The notes: a model not told the origin generated them from the letters alone. Positions 1 to 12,547 are shown, counted from the stretch's first letter. The stretch is DNA of 64,000 bases from Zoroaster sp. YZ-2022 (GCA_029582265.1 CM055828.1:5935402-5999401); one strand, 5' to 3'. Numbers and translations are program-made.

Positions 1-13
1 TCCTCAATAGGGC

Positions 14-467
14 ATATGACATAAAACACAATAAAGGGGGCCACTTTGCATCCGTCACGTTAGCAGTTTTTCCAATGGTTGTTATTTATTTTTAAGTACC
101 TGAAACTGACCAAAAAGTGTTTCAACATGTGAATGGACATGCAGGCTTATACTAGAACTAATTTGAGTTGATTTATTTTAGTTTTTTAATTTTTTAATTT
201 ATTTTTTCACCCTCAAATTTCCATAAAAATTGGACGGAAAAAGTTACCTCACTTTTCCGTCCATTTGTTGATGGAAATTTTAGGGTAATTAAAAAAATAA
301 TAGTAATAATCAACTCAAATTATCTTTAGGATAAGCATGCATGTCTATTCAAATGTTGAAAGTCTTTTTGGGTGGTTTCAGATATTTAAAAAAAAATTAC
401 AACCATTAGAAAAACTGCCAATGTGACGGTAGGAAAGTGGCCCCCTTTATTGTGTTTTATGTCATAT
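14..467. repeat. Large foldback (palindromic) element, about 225-bp arms
   Basis: The sequence from 14 to about 240 is repeated in inverted orientation up to 467. The outer ends pair as ATATGACATAAAACACAATA against TATTGTGTTTTATGTCATAT, and the arms continue through CCACTTT and ACCATT to a centre where TGGACGGAAAA faces TTTTCCGTCCA. The arms differ by scattered substitutions and short indels. There is no coding potential beyond short shadow frames. It looks like a foldback or MITE-type element, and its left flank is almost at the window edge. Confidence 0.8.
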
Positions 468-471
468 AGCA

Positions 472-2107
472 CTGTAGCTTGTAAGCCTGTAGAAACCTGT
501 GAAAAGAAGACTGAAGAAATGTTTAGGGTTTTAGATGAAAACCTCAGAACAAACCAAGATATTAACTTAAAACCCAGTCTGCACGTGAGCTCAGGTCGGG
601 AGTGGGATTCAAACCAGGGGTCCACTGAGTTGAAAGGCAAGGAAAGTTCCACTGTACGTCAACCTAAATCTCCAATTTACTGTATGACTGAGAACATTCT
701 TTTATGTCTCTCACAGCAGGGGTTAAGGGTTGGGTTGTAGGTTATGAAGCCCTAAGGAAAACTGATCCTTTTTTAGGGATTTCAGGTGCAAAAATGGATG
801 GAGGGGGGGTAAGAAGAATTGTATAAATAAATAAAATAGGCAAATTATGACAGTAAGCACGCACATGTAATTTGTGTGCCTGCAGGTGCCCCTGCCTGTA
901 GGAAATTCACGTACTGAACATACCATTTTGATTAAATTTTACATTGATATTATTGACATTTCGTCTGGTCTTGTTTGCTTAAATCGGGGAATATTTCCCC
1001 GAAGACTCATTTTTATGTTGTGAGTGTGTGGTAGGTATCCCTGCCTTGTTTTTCTAATAAGTAATCTCAAGTATGTGAAACGCAATAGGACAGAAAAAAA
1101 ATCATGTTTTGTGGCTTGTGATGGTAGTGACGAACAACGTAATTTTTTTCGTTGTATAGATGGTGAGCCGTTTAATGGTTACTTGCTGGGATTAGTGGTT
1201 AAATTGAAGAAAAAAAAGGACCGCATCAGGGAAGGAAAAAAAAATCATCCAGGAGTGATGGTCGGTAAGGCAAAGAGCATGACACGAAAGTAGACGTCGA
1301 GAGAGCGGACAGACAGAGGAGAAGGAGAATTGATTTCTGTCGCCGTGGCAGCGTTAATGGGAGTTATAATTCACCGTAATCGCGGCAACGTGTACTGATT
1401 CGATATCCCTCATTGGGTCATGTTATAGTGGGGCTCGCGGTTCCCGGGGGGATCATTTTGTAAAAGCTGTGGAAAGCACTTGGAGTGAAAGAGCCACACG
1501 GGGGAGCAAGGTTTTTATCTCTGGAAGTATCGATGTTGCATTTTTTGTCGGGACAAAAAAAGAAATCAATCCATACAGGCAGGGATTTTTTACAATGGTA
1601 TTTATTAAGTGAAGGCTACAGTGGAGGGGTGATGGAGGTTCTAAGAAATTTTATAATAAGTTATTCTTAGTTTCATTGTTGCGTTGACATTTGCAAGATG
1701 TCATTTGTCCATTACGTATAATGACAAATTCGTTTCCACATATTATACAAGATGTGGCATTGACGATGTGAAGGTCACTTTAACACATATATTGCAACAT
1801 GCAAACAAGCAGATTGTACATTACGTGATGAGTCTTCGTGACCTTCATTGTAATTAATACATGAATTATTAAGGGCCAAAAGTTGGCAACTCATTTTGCG
1901 CTATTTTGATAAATCTGAATTTAATGTTTCCGCAAAATGCATTTTTCTACTTTTCTGGTAGAAAAGCAGAAAATCAGAATGAACGTTTTGAGATAATAAT
2001 AAATAATAAATTTGACTAGACTCGCCATTAGCATGTCAGTGATTGAATTAACTCAAATCATAACCTTAAAATGACCTTATATTCAGTTCAATTCTGACTG
2101 ATATATT
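472..2107. other. Non-coding stretch, no recognisable gene
   Basis: Only short open frames without domain content. Between about 1250 and 1520 the base composition is richer in CpG, with a purine-rich run, which could be a remnant regulatory or untranslated region. No splice-supported exon could be placed. Confidence 0.4.
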
Positions 2108-2374
2108 TTATAACCACCCCAAATCCTGCAAAATCCTCCAAGGGGCACTTTTTGGGAAAAATTCAGCACTGTTGGAAACTGGTACTTTCACCTCTTCAAA
2201 TGGGGCAAAATTACTACCTGGCAAGAAGTACAGGCCGTAAGTGCTGAATATGAAAGATCAACGAAAATGCATGGTGCATTTTGAAGATAATGCCATGTTT
2301 CCAAAAGTACACTGATGGATTTTGGAGGATTCAGTAAGGTCCCTAGCCAGAATACCTAGGGCATTAGGGGTAAA
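2108..2374 (-). mobile_element. TTAA-class MITE, family A (AAATCCTCC word), degraded ends
   Basis: Reads as the reverse complement of the copies at 58392-58671 and 59799-60031. It carries the same interior (GGTGAAAGTACC region, TTCATATTCAGC region) and the same terminal blocks, AATCCTCCAAGG at one end and AATACCTAGGG at the other. The outermost bases have drifted from TTAACCCTAACC. No coding capacity. Confidence 0.75.
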
Positions 2375-3924
2375 CTATCCAGAGTCTCAAATAAGGGAAC
2401 GCTAAAGTGGGGTGGGGGGGGGGGGCACTAAAGTAGACCAAGTACCCGGGTTTGCGGGTACCCAACCATTGAGTTCAATACGTGGTTCCTTTTTACCGGT
2501 ATGGGTACCCAAAACCCACTTTATAAAATCCGATGTAACACTTCAGAATCCGAATGCCAGTCTTTGATAAACACTTACTGATCTTCCATGTTTATAGTAA
2601 CTTATCAATTGTTGGTTTTTTTTGAGGGGAGGGGAGGGGCATTTTTGGTGTTATTATTATTTTTCTATTAACGTTATGGTAATGAACAAATGGGAAATGT
2701 CTGCTGCATTTAGGCCTATGCATCGCATGAGGAATTATCGAAAATCCATTCGCTCTCCCATTTGTTTATGGGCACCCAGGAACCAATACATTATGGTTCC
2801 AAAATACCCATGGATGTACAACACTATTAACACTAAAGTGGCGAGGGGGGCGGGGCAACTGCCAAAAAGGGAGGTTGCAAACAAACTTATTGTAAATTTA
2901 CATGCATCTGCCAATGCTGTTTGACAAGAGTTGTACTTCATCTGTATTTTAAAGACCCTGACCTGTTCCCCTTTGCAGCTGTTATGTTTGACTTTTTCCA
3001 AACTGCCTAGCAGTTGCTTAGGGTATCCTTACCTATTTCAGGTGTCTAATGATTCCAGGGTCTCTGGTAAAATATTGATTCTTCAAGGAGGACATTTCTT
3101 GGGAATAGTTTGTAATGTGAATTTTTTATTTTATTTTTTTTCAATTCCTACTATGAGCGTTTGTTGTTGTTATATGACACAGAGTCCCTCTATAGCCTGG
3201 AATCGGGTCATTTAAACTGTGGTCAGTTTTGGTAGTGACCGTTTCATCATCAATGCATATGCTGCGGTGATTGCTGGTTTATTGCATGAGTGCAGGGGGA
3301 AAGAAAATGGTCATTCAAAGAGTAAGTGTGTTATTTATTGGTTCAACAAAATGTAAATCAGTCATTCCACCAGGTTGTGACATGGTGTCCTCGTAGGTAC
3401 CATTCAGTGCACATTCTCAGTTGTTTCAAATTCGAATGAAATCAATCTCTGTGCCTTGACTAGGAAGTTACAATAACGTTACCCACGAGTCATAATAAAT
3501 GATAATAAATGGTACATTTACCTACATAACAAGGGACTCCTATCACAAAGCTTGGGAAATGCTTGTGCAAAATACCTTGCTGGCTAAACAGTAGCGGACC
3601 TTAACACCTACCCACCTGCTAGAGGGTGGGTAATTTTGCCATCAGGTGGGTACAACTACACAATAACTTGCCCAGTAGAAAATTACACTGGCAGCTGGCA
3701 AAATACTTAACGTCACTGGACCAAATTGTGTGATACTTAAATGTCTGGCTGGTAACATTTCTGTTAGACGGGTAAATTTAGAGTTACTTGACTGACTGGC
3801 TGGTGTAAAAGAAAGTTTATAGTAGGCTTAAATAATGCATGAACTCAAATCATATCCAAGAATGTGCTAAAATTCCACCATAAATATATAACAATTTCAT
3901 CAGTTCACAAGCCTGGCCAATTAC
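2375..3924. other. Non-coding stretch with G run and GGGTACCC words
   Basis: Holds a long G run (2406-2424) followed by several copies of GGGTACCC or CGGGTTTGCGGGTACCC up to about 2520. Between 3600 and 3790 there are repeated GGTGGGTA and CTGGCTGG words. No credible exon. Confidence 0.4.
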
Positions 3925-4333
3925 TTAACCCTAACCCTCCCAAATCCTCCCAAATCCTCTTTGCCAAAATGAAGGATTTTGAAGGATTGAGGTTACATGC
4001 TATATGATCTTTGCTAAAGTGAAGGATTTTGGAGGATTGAGGTTATTAGGCATACTTGCCTTTCCATGGTACATGTACATCCATGTTTGTTGTAGTGATT
4101 GCAAGGTCAGTGCTTGGGTCAGTGGACACTGTTTATTGCTCCATGCATGCAGGGAGGGTCCCTAGCCATGTACATGTATCACAGATTAGAAACACGTGTG
4201 CATACATGTCATGTGCTTGCTTTACTACTGAAGGATTTTGGAGGATTCTGGTTATGTGTAAGCAAATGGGCCTCGGGAGTTAGGAAGGATTCAGGTTATG
4301 TGTAAGCAAATGGGCCTAGGGAGTTAGTGTTAA
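3925..4333 (+). mobile_element. TTAA-bounded MITE, family A, 50-bp internal unit x2
   Basis: Begins TTAACCCTAACCCTCCCAAA and ends GGGAGTTAGTGTTAA, so both ends carry the TTAA expected of a piggyBac-type target. The interior has two 50-bp units (GCTAAAGTGAAGGATTTTG, repeats starting near 3963 and 4013). The same core (CATGTTTGTTGTAGTGATTG) recurs in the copy at 26001-26521. Non-coding. Confidence 0.8.
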
Positions 4334-6299
4334 GGGATGTTTCACGGCGTTACATTATGCTTACTCTCTCAGACCAAAAAATGAGCAGTTGTTCAAATTT
4401 GTTTCCATATTGGTTCTCTCAGTCTGTCTGTTAATTTAATTATTTGTTTACTTTGGGGGTAAACAGCTGGCTTTTTATGTGTCTATATTTGTGTAAATGT
4501 CGTTTTTCATTCACTTTCTTTTCAAGAGATGGTCTTTACCTTGGTGATCCAGGGTCCTTGTAATTGGCCACCAGAACTAAGTATTTTTGGTGCAAGTCCA
4601 TTTATTGTGGTTGCTGTGCACAGCGAGATGCTGCTGTTAACTATATTATTCTTGTAACTGCAGAACCAGCAAGAATTGCATTCCACAGCAGCATGAGTTA
4701 CCGCATGATAGTGGCGTGCACAGTAGGCTAAGTGCAGTTAGGTGTTTTTTTTCCACTTCCAAAAAGGCAGTGTTCATGATGTAAAAAGTTAAGTAAATAT
4801 CGAAATATCACGGTAGACCTGTTCTGCGTCATACATGTACATTCGCATGTGAAAATTTCAGCTGACTGTATACTGTCACTGTGCTTCATTTGTGTGTGTG
4901 TCTATGGGAATCTAAAATAGCCGTAATTGTTTCATTTATATTGATAACAGGATGAATCAAAAAAGTGTTGGCAATGATGGTGAAATTAATCCCTTTGAAT
5001 TTTTTTTTTTTTTTTTAAATTTAAATTAGCTCGGATGCAAATAATCAAACCATTAAACAGATGAAACACAAATTCTCATATGAAGTTGGCATCAGCTTTT
5101 GGGAAGATATCCATAGTTTATCGTGTTGTTATTCCTGGTTGGGTCTGCTCCAGATTTCCGATGTTGGCACAAAAAAGAAAGAAAGAAAGAAAAAAAAATG
5201 CATCAGGCGTCCAAGCTGATAAACTGGTGTGAACAGCTGGCCAGTATTTGCTTCCTGTCCAGCTGCTTGTTTTTTTTTTTTTTTCCCTTTCCGTCTTATC
5301 CTTTGGCAAAAGAGGATAGACAAACTTCTCAGGAAAGTGGCTTTTCACAAGTTTCACCGAAAAAAAAATAATAATGTCTGCAAATGAGGCCTGGACGGAA
5401 ATGCAATTTGGCAGATGAATCAGATCCAGCAGAGGGCTGTATTGATGTAGACAGACCCCTGGTGTGTCTGTAGTTATTCCATTACACCCCTTTAATAGTG
5501 TTAGTATTTGTTTCCCTCATAGTGTATACTGTAGGTGGGAAATTTGACATTTCTTGGTCATAACAAAAAAAACCTGTTCACACTAGTGAACATTTTAGGC
5601 TGGCGATGTCCACTTCAGGTAGTTTGCTCTGGGAAGAGAGAGTACTGAAAGTAATCCCAATTCTCTCAGACCAGGGTTGAAACTCGAACCATGTGTTAGG
5701 CAATATTGTGTTCACACACTGGTCAAGTAAGATTTTAGGCTGGTGATTTTCACATCTCCGTAGATAGAGATCACCCTGAGTTGAAGTTAACCCTGATCTC
5801 AATCTCAAACCAGGGTTCTTTGTTAATGTTCGACCAAGCTTTTGACAACTATTTTTCTGAAATATCTCATTGAAAAGTATTTATTTTCCTTTCTAAAATG
5901 AAATTGTCAATGTTCTGATAAAACACAATATGGAAACGGCCAGTAAATTTGTGACAAACACAGGCGTTTGATCTTTCTACTTTCTCAGCTTTCGTGAAGA
6001 CCCCTGTGCTGCTGTGGCGCTCAGTGACTTATCAAACACAACTAACTACAACCTCACAGGTACCTATTGTACCCCTGTGTGGAGAGAAGCATTTAAGGTT
6101 AAGTACCGTAACTAGTGTGTGTGTACTTAAATTCGCTACCTTGTGGAGTCCTATAACAAAAGGGAAATGAGAATGTGTGTGTGTGTGTGGGTCCAGGATT
6201 CAAACTCACATTTAGACAACTCGGCCATCAGTAGTCAAGATACTCTGATGTGGATATAGTCAAAAATTAGGATTGATTAAAAAAAATAAAAAAAACTAG
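4334..6299. other. Non-coding stretch with A/T runs and a direct repeat
   Basis: Poly-T at about 4999-5017 and 5269-5284, an AAAG-rich run near 5175-5199, and two direct copies of TTTTAGGCTGG (about 5592 and 5732). No exon with acceptable splice context was found. Confidence 0.4.
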
Positions 6300-7402
6300 A
6301 TATAAGTTTTTGTCACAACAAAAACAAGGTGTTCGGTTGAAGTTAAAATGGTTACGTCATCAATTCGAAGTGTTGGAGAAGTCAAATGTTAACGTCTGTT
6401 GAAGTTCTCGCGAGAAGTTTATTTGAATACAATACTGAATTTAGAAATTATTTTAATATTAAACTTTGACTTCCGGTTTGGACAGGAAGTAAGGTCAAAT
6501 TGGGGTCACCTTTGTGTAAATACTTTTGACAATTAACAATCTGTACAATGGTACAAAAATGTCAATTTACCTCCTGTGGTTGTTGAGATATGATTTTTTT
6601 AAATATTAAACTTTCACTTCCGGTTTGGACAGGAAGTAAGGTCAAATTGGGGTATAAATATTTTTTGACAATTAACGATCTGTACAATGGTACAAATTTT
6701 TTTAATTTACTTGTGGTTGTTGAGATATGATTTTTTTAATATTAAACTTTGACTTCCGGTTTGGACAGGAAGTAAGGTCAAATTGGGGTCACCTTTGTGT
6801 AAATATTTTTTGACAATTAACAATCTATACAATGGCGCAAAAACTGAATTTACCTGTTGTGGTTGTTGAGATATGATTTTTTTTAAATATTAAACTTTGA
6901 CTTCCGGTTTGGACAGGAAGTAAGGTCAAATTGGGGTCACTCACAACTCGTGTTTCATCTACTTGTTGTGAAACCCCCTCTTACATTCCATGTCCACTAT
7001 AATTACGCAATCCGATTAGCGTAACGGGAAACTTCACGCTAAACTTGGCATTGATAGGATAAAACGAACACCGATTGTGTAAAGACCACTAAAGTTGTAT
7101 AGCGCCCTCTATAGTTAGAATTTCTAACGCACAATCGTGGACACTGAATGTGGGTCATTATGTATGTTGGCTTGGCGTCATCATGGCGTCACTGTTGCTG
7201 ATTTCCTGATTATCATGACGTCACTAGGTTTCATCTACAAGTTAAGGTCTAACTATGTGTGAAGTTTGAAGGTTTTTTAAACTTGGCAAGTATGTTTTTG
7301 TTTGCGGACAAGATGGGGGAGAAGAAGAAGTAAAAAAAAAATTTAAAAAAAAAAACGAACAAAAACAATAGGTGTTTCGGGTACATACCCGAACACCTAA
7401 AA
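6300..7402 (+). mobile_element. Non-autonomous element with GGTGTTCG / CGAACACC ends, copy 1
   Basis: Starts with a small hairpin (GTTTTTGTcacaACAAAAAC) followed by GGTGTTCG. It ends in a hairpin formed by AGGTGTTTCGGGTA and TACCCGAACACCT. The copy at about 17970-18872 has the same two end structures, the same ACTTCCGG core and the same GGTCTAA-TATGTGT block before the right end, so this is a family. No coding frame. Class not assigned. Confidence 0.65.
6455..6945 (+). repeat. Tandem repeat, about 135-149-bp unit, four cores
   Basis: The core CTTCCGGTTTGGACAGGAAG occurs at about 6470, 6617, 6752 and 6901 (the second copy reads CACTTCC just before it). Each is followed by TAAGGTCAAATTGGGG and, in the first three, a TTTGACAATTAAC block. 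The array lies inside the element at 6300-7402. The other copy of the element (17970-18872) has two dispersed related cores, so the expansion looks specific to this copy. Confidence 0.85.
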
Positions 7403-8500
7403 ACATCTGAAAAACTTGCCTATTACAGGCAATAGGAAATAGTCCATATTGCAAGGTTGAGGTTCTTACCACAAGAGGGGGCTATTTACTTCGTCTGCTA
7501 AGGGCAGATTTGATCAAAGTTTGAAGATTGTCTCACAAAAATGCGGTCAAGTCCAAAGTTTGGCAGGAGCCGCTGTATTAAAAAATAGAGTTGAAGGGCA
7601 CCGAGGATTATAATATTGATAAAAATAGCTGATAGCTGATATTACACAATTGTTGCAGACTGTGCAAACATGAACTGGATTGTGGTACAAACATGGGCTA
7701 ACGGATCTGTTATGCATGATCGAAGACTGCTCAATCTAGCGAAGGTTTAAGGACCGCCTGAAAGGAAAACTAGAACATGTAACAATCTGAGGGGGCCTAA
7801 TCTAGCCCTCCAGTCATGAAACCGTTCAATGTCTGGTATTTTTTCTATGGATGAAAGGATCCGTTTTTCTCCCTCAAATCCTTTGGAATCCAATCGCCAT
7901 TTGCTTGCTGGAGCTTATTCCACTTGAAGCCCGCCGTAAACCGAGGGAAACTCACTACACTTTTATGGTGGAGTACTTGGGGTGCGCCGTGGATATGAGA
8001 CACTGCACTGGTAAATACATTCATTTTCTTGTTGGATTTTGAAGACAGATTTGTTGATCTTTTCAGTGAAATTGAGATTATTGAGAAAGGGGGAATGGTT
8101 AAACAATTGGTTTTTCAGTCAGTTTAGAATGAGACAATTATCGTTGCAGTTTTTTTTTTTTTTTTTTCAGTTCTGAGAGGACGTCATGAAAGCCACATGT
8201 GCCAGATAGCAATGTTAAGCTTAAACTGCATAAATCTTGGTTTGAAACTTGTGATTCTTTTTTCAATTACCCACCAAGTCTTCATTTTGAAACAGAAATG
8301 CTTTGTTATAAAAACCACTTATACACTTCAGAATGACTTATAAATTTCCATATTTTGGCGCGTTAAGATTTGTCAACATACGTTTTGATATCTTTGAAAG
8401 CTCAAAGTTATAATAATTTATTTTCCCTATATTCGTTTTCCATCCCCAGTGACATTGCTTGACCTTCCTTGACCTTTTGAACTGAACTGAATGTACATTT
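7403..8500. other. Non-coding stretch, nothing recognised
   Basis: Short frames only, poly-T at about 8150-8167. No domain, splice-consistent exon or clear repeat was seen. Confidence 0.35.
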
Positions 8501-8942
8501 GTGACCTGCTCTGTGAAAATGAGTCGCATGCCGCACCATGTGTTTACATGTAATGGGCGATGAAATGTTGAGAGGGTGTTTTTTGTTTTTTTTAACATCT
8601 GATTTTTGGTTATCAAGTTTTTTGACATTACGATCTAAATTTTCTTAATATTTTTACAGAAACGTCAATTTCAATCAATAAAATATTAAAATCAGTGATT
8701 TTTGTGAGTACTTTGTTTCAAATATGTCATTTGTTTTCCTTTGAATGCTTGTTTTCCTAACAATAAATTGTGTTAATTATGCAAATTATTGATTATTACA
8801 AATGCCATATCTCCATAATGCAATATGCCACACACATCTAACACCAAATTAAAGCCGATGAGGTACTCTTTCCAGCTACGTAGAAATGTATATTTGTCAA
8901 ATTTGCAACTTGTGACTCATTTTCACAGAGCAGGTCACATTT
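8501..8942. mobile_element. MITE with about 27-bp terminal inverted repeats
   Basis: The left end TGTGACCTGCTCTGTGAAAA (to GAGTC) is matched in inverted orientation by GACTCATTTTCACAGAGCAG to GGTCACA at the right. The interior of about 390 bp is AT-rich and non-coding. The arms are perfect over about 26 bases, which argues for a relatively recent DNA-transposon derivative. The flanks both read ATTT. Confidence 0.8.
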
Positions 8943-9137
8943 ATTACCAAGTATTTATATTAGTTATGTTTAAAACCAGTATATTTATTTGGTAAAATGA
9001 CTGTACGTGAACCCAATCATCTACTTTATGCCTATATGTGTAAAAGCCAATCTGTGAAAGTTTCAGCTTATTTCATTGTGTCGTTAACGAGAAAATAGTG
9101 AAAATGCATGTGGATTGTTTGTATTCATTCAAACACA

Positions 9138-9290
9138 ATGGTTCTCCTGAGGACGATCAGAGCATACTGATCGAAACGTCGAGTTGTAACCTCCAGTTTT
9201 TTTCAGAACTAATGACTACTCAATTGAGCATTTCACATTGTGTCACCGCAATTACTCTTACTTATCCTCCTCACCATGCAAAGCTACAAG
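9138..9290 (+). repeat. Interspersed repeat, GATCGAAACGTCGAG family, copy 1
   Basis: Shares CTGAGGACGATCAGAGCA, CTGATCGAAACGTCGAGTTG, ACTACTCAATTGAG and CACCGCAATTA with copies at 13184-13350, 24160-24373 and 50766-50915. This copy is one arm of the foldback form seen at 24160. Non-coding. Confidence 0.75.
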
Positions 9291-9642
9291 TTCTAACAAT
9301 GATAATAAATGGCAATGACCATTTTGGAAGTTATTTCATCAATTTGATTAAAACGATAGCACCTGCGACATTTTTTTTCTTTTTTTTTCAAGATTACCAA
9401 TAGTGTATCGGGGTTTTAAACAAGTTTTTATAATTTCATTTTAAGAATTACATGAAGTTCACTTGATTTTTGGTATTCATAAACTGAACTTAACCAATTA
9501 CTACCTGTGTGCGTATATATCTATATATATATTTCCTGAGGAGGACATATCAAAACAAATTTCCAAATGCAGTTGCTTTTGAACTTAGATATTCTCCATG
9601 TTTGTGTAGCGTTTCCTTGTTTTCATTTTGGCTGAAGCAGAA

Positions 9643-9795
9643 AATGAGTGATAAATGGGCTGCAAAGCAAACAGTCATACAAGCAGTTATTGCTAGTGAT
9701 GGGACGTTGTTTACTTTTCACATGGTGATCGAGCCGGGGCCAGAGTCCCTGAAGTCAGCTAGTTTTATAGCTCTGACTGAGAGATTTCAAAGGTA
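9643..9795 (+). CDS. Weak candidate exon (unrecognised product)
   Basis: An ATG at 9643 opens 51 codons (MSDKWAAKQTVIQAV at the start, FIALTERFQ at the end). The frame ends at AAAG followed by GTAACG, a plausible donor just before the in-frame stop. Composition looks more protein-like than the surroundings. I recognise no family, there is no partner exon I can join, and it could be chance or a fossil exon. Confidence 0.2.
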
Positions 9796-10473
9796 ACGTC
9801 AGTTCAAACACGGTTCAACCGCGGGTCGATTCAGTTGGCATAGTGATTTTTGCACAAGTTTGATATTAATCAAGCTTAAAGATGCATATAGTGGGTGTAA
9901 CAAAAATACATCGGACGTTTCGAAGCGCTTTCCACAATTTACATAAGAGGAGTTTTTATTAAGAGAGATTTGAATGAGTCAATGGAGGTTAGCTTGACGG
10001 ATGTGGATTGGGAGATCGTTCCAGGGTGTCAGTACGGCCACCGCAAATGCTTGTTAGCAGTAGTGGGTGTTAGTGGCTGAAGATGTAGTGTAGACTTAGA
10101 TCGTAGGTTGATAAGATGAGGTTGCGGCTTTTTCACCAGCAATTTTGTTTTTACATCTAGTTTCTTTGTGCAAGGGAAGTACGTTACTTTTCAATGAGAT
10201 ATTTCACGAAATAACTAACAAATGGTTGACCATTTGAAACAAACAATTACAAACTGTTCTGAGGTACAATACACCAAATCACCAATCGAGATTTAGGCAC
10301 TTAGTCTCCGCTCACCCAAGGCAACTCTGAACAAATCAGACATGCCAAATCTTGAACCAAGACATTTTGCAGGTACAGCACGATGTGAACTCGATCACAA
10401 AATGTCTGTGCTCAAGACATTAAGCCGTGCGTGCAGTCAAGTTCAGCTTCATTATTAACGTTAACACCAGGAC

Positions 10474-10668
10474 CCAATTTCATAGAGCTGTCTAAGCAGA
10501 GAACGTTGCTAAGCAAATATTTTTTGCTGAGCAATATAAAACGGACTACCAGTCAAAATGCATACATTTTGTCCGAAAGTTTGGCTGGTAACCAAGGAAA
10601 TCCGCTAAGCAAATATTTCTGGTAAGCAATTTTATCTACTAAGCAGCTCTGTGAAATTGGCCCCCTGT
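10474..10668. mobile_element. MITE, GCTAAGCA-word family, copy 1
   Basis: Ends are CCCAATTTCATAGAGCTG and CAGCTCTGTGAAATTGG, an imperfect inverted pair. The interior repeats GCTAAGCA / TGCTTAGC-type words and the block TTTGGCTGGTAACCAAG, also present at 36388-36563. Other copies lie at 23481-23746 and 37556-37729. Non-coding. Confidence 0.8.
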
Positions 10669-10678
10669 ATGGCTATGA

Positions 10679-10986
10679 TTAACCCTCCTACTACTACAAG
10701 GGTCAAAATCAATCAAAATGTTGATATAATTATATCAAGCGCACTTAAAAGTCAAACACTGTCAAACCTTACGTGTAGTAAGTACATTTACAGGTCAAAA
10801 TGAGTCAACCGTTTTTGACTGGTAAAAGCATTGTCTGGTATTGTTCAAGGTGGTCAAAATGACAGTAAAAACCAGTCAGAAATGCCCCTGTATGCACATT
10901 TGGGTCAACAGTCAAAACAGGCAGTTGACTGGTTTTGACCTCAACAGCAACTTCCCACTAAAGTGCATCAATAGTAGGAAGGTTAA
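10679..10986 (+). mobile_element. TTAA-bounded MITE, family B (GTCAAAA word)
   Basis: Begins TTAACCCTCCTACTAC and ends ATAGTAGGAAGGTTAA, so TTAA and a short inverted terminus at both ends. The interior is dominated by GTCAAAA / TTTTGAC in both orientations. Related copies are at 44161, 60296-60620 and 61054-61380. Non-coding. Confidence 0.85.
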
Positions 10987-12400
10987 AGAGCAGCATTTTT
11001 ACCATGGAGGAAGGGTTTCACGATTAACTGGCAAAGTATGATTTTGTTTCAACCCATACATGTACATGTAAGTGGATACTGTAAGATTACATAACCCTGG
11101 AAAGCTTGACCGACATAATGGCGGATGGCAACAGTTGTCAAGTGCAGTGTATCCATATTAGTCAATCTGTGCTGTTTGATTGCGCTGTCTTAATTGGTTA
11201 CATCAGTCCATATTATATGACCACCAATGAATTTAATCGGGCTTGTCATCAACTTGAATTAATTGATTACTCTTTATTCATTTCCCGGTCAACTTTTTTG
11301 TGAAATGACTTATTTGAAAGTATTTTAACTTCTTTCTATTACTATTTGTAAAAGAACAATACTTTTAAAAAAACTTTTAAAAAAGTAAAGATTCTGAACA
11401 GAATATGCATTTTTAATAAGCTGTAAACTCAATAAGAATCTTGTGATTTTCTTTGGTAAATTTCGTCTGTCAATTTTCTATTTTAAAAATCAACAAATGC
11501 ATACATGCACTGTATTTCTTGCAAAGCATTTTTTTTCTTCTTGTATGTCCTTCATGATACAATTTTCTGTGATTTTCGGGGAAATTGATAAGCAATTAAA
11601 CTGTAAAATTGTTTCGAAAAGCCAAGCCGACCTTGTTATTGTGGGAACTAGTTTCTCTATTGTTACATTTCCTTGCTTGTTTGTATTTCACGAGAATCAA
11701 ACATTTTTATCAAGGAAAGATTATAGGCCTTATTCATATCATATATTTACTTGCTCAGAAAATAAACAAACAAAACAAAACGTACTGGCTTGAATGGCTG
11801 AAAGATAAACTTTGGATCTTCGCTATTTAGCTAAACCAACAATATGTGGACGTGCTCCATTGCTTTGTATATGAAATTTTTGTCAAATTAATTACGAACG
11901 TGTATACATGTTTTGCATACATGTTTACATGCCCGAGTGATAAATTCTTACTTCCTCAGTGGTTGTGACTTTTTTGTGTAGTTTGATGACATTGTACCCA
12001 TTTGGTGTTTAGTTAGTTTCAGCCACTTTACAAGGTCTTGTTAGTCAAACGCCAGTTTTTTGTTATCTTCCATTGTATCGGAACTTTGAAAAAGTCAGGA
12101 ATTTAAGAGAGCGTTGAACGTTGTGATTGTGGCTACATTGAAGAACCCATTCGTCGCCCGCAGGTTCACCCACAGTGCCTTTTGTTGGGATAACATTGTG
12201 CCGAGTTTCTCTGTGGGTACCCATCACTCCTGTAGACCCCATCTGATAAGCAAGTATGTCAACCGCGATACATTGTTAGGGGAAAACAGAATTTCAGTTG
12301 AATAGAGGCGACTACATGTATATCACGCTGTGCCACTATACCAGGGACGTGTCGGTACAAGCGACATGTTAGAGAATGTTTAGCAACAGTGTGCCAATGT
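10987..12400. other. Non-coding stretch, no gene recognised
   Basis: AT-rich with open frames up to 116 codons (11443-11793) that have no domain content and no splice context. Nothing else was seen. Confidence 0.35.
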
Positions 12401-12439
12401 GTGATTCGGAATGCAAGGCTTGCACATGTATATACACTC

Positions 12440-12547
12440 GTCTGTGTTTGAGAACAACAAGCTTGTACTGTAAAGAGCTCATGTTCACTTAACGTATAGA
12501 CCGTTTTTTGGAAGTATTCCTGTCAAGTTAATCCATCGGCATCACAG
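12440..12547 (+). other. Candidate non-coding 5' exon of the transporter gene
   Basis: A consensus donor, ATCACAG then GTAAGT, ends this segment at 12547, and no coding frame leads into it. The transporter's coding start at 21423 is preceded by an acceptor at 21266, so an upstream untranslated exon is required if that acceptor is used; this is the best unpaired plus-strand donor I saw upstream. The left limit is arbitrary. Transcript data would be needed to prove the join. Confidence 0.3.

Noticed and set aside
6300..7402. Helitron assignment for the hairpin-ended element
   Set aside because: It has a 3' hairpin and a CTAA-like end, but the hairpin includes the terminal bases and the 5' end lacks the usual TC start; left unclassified.
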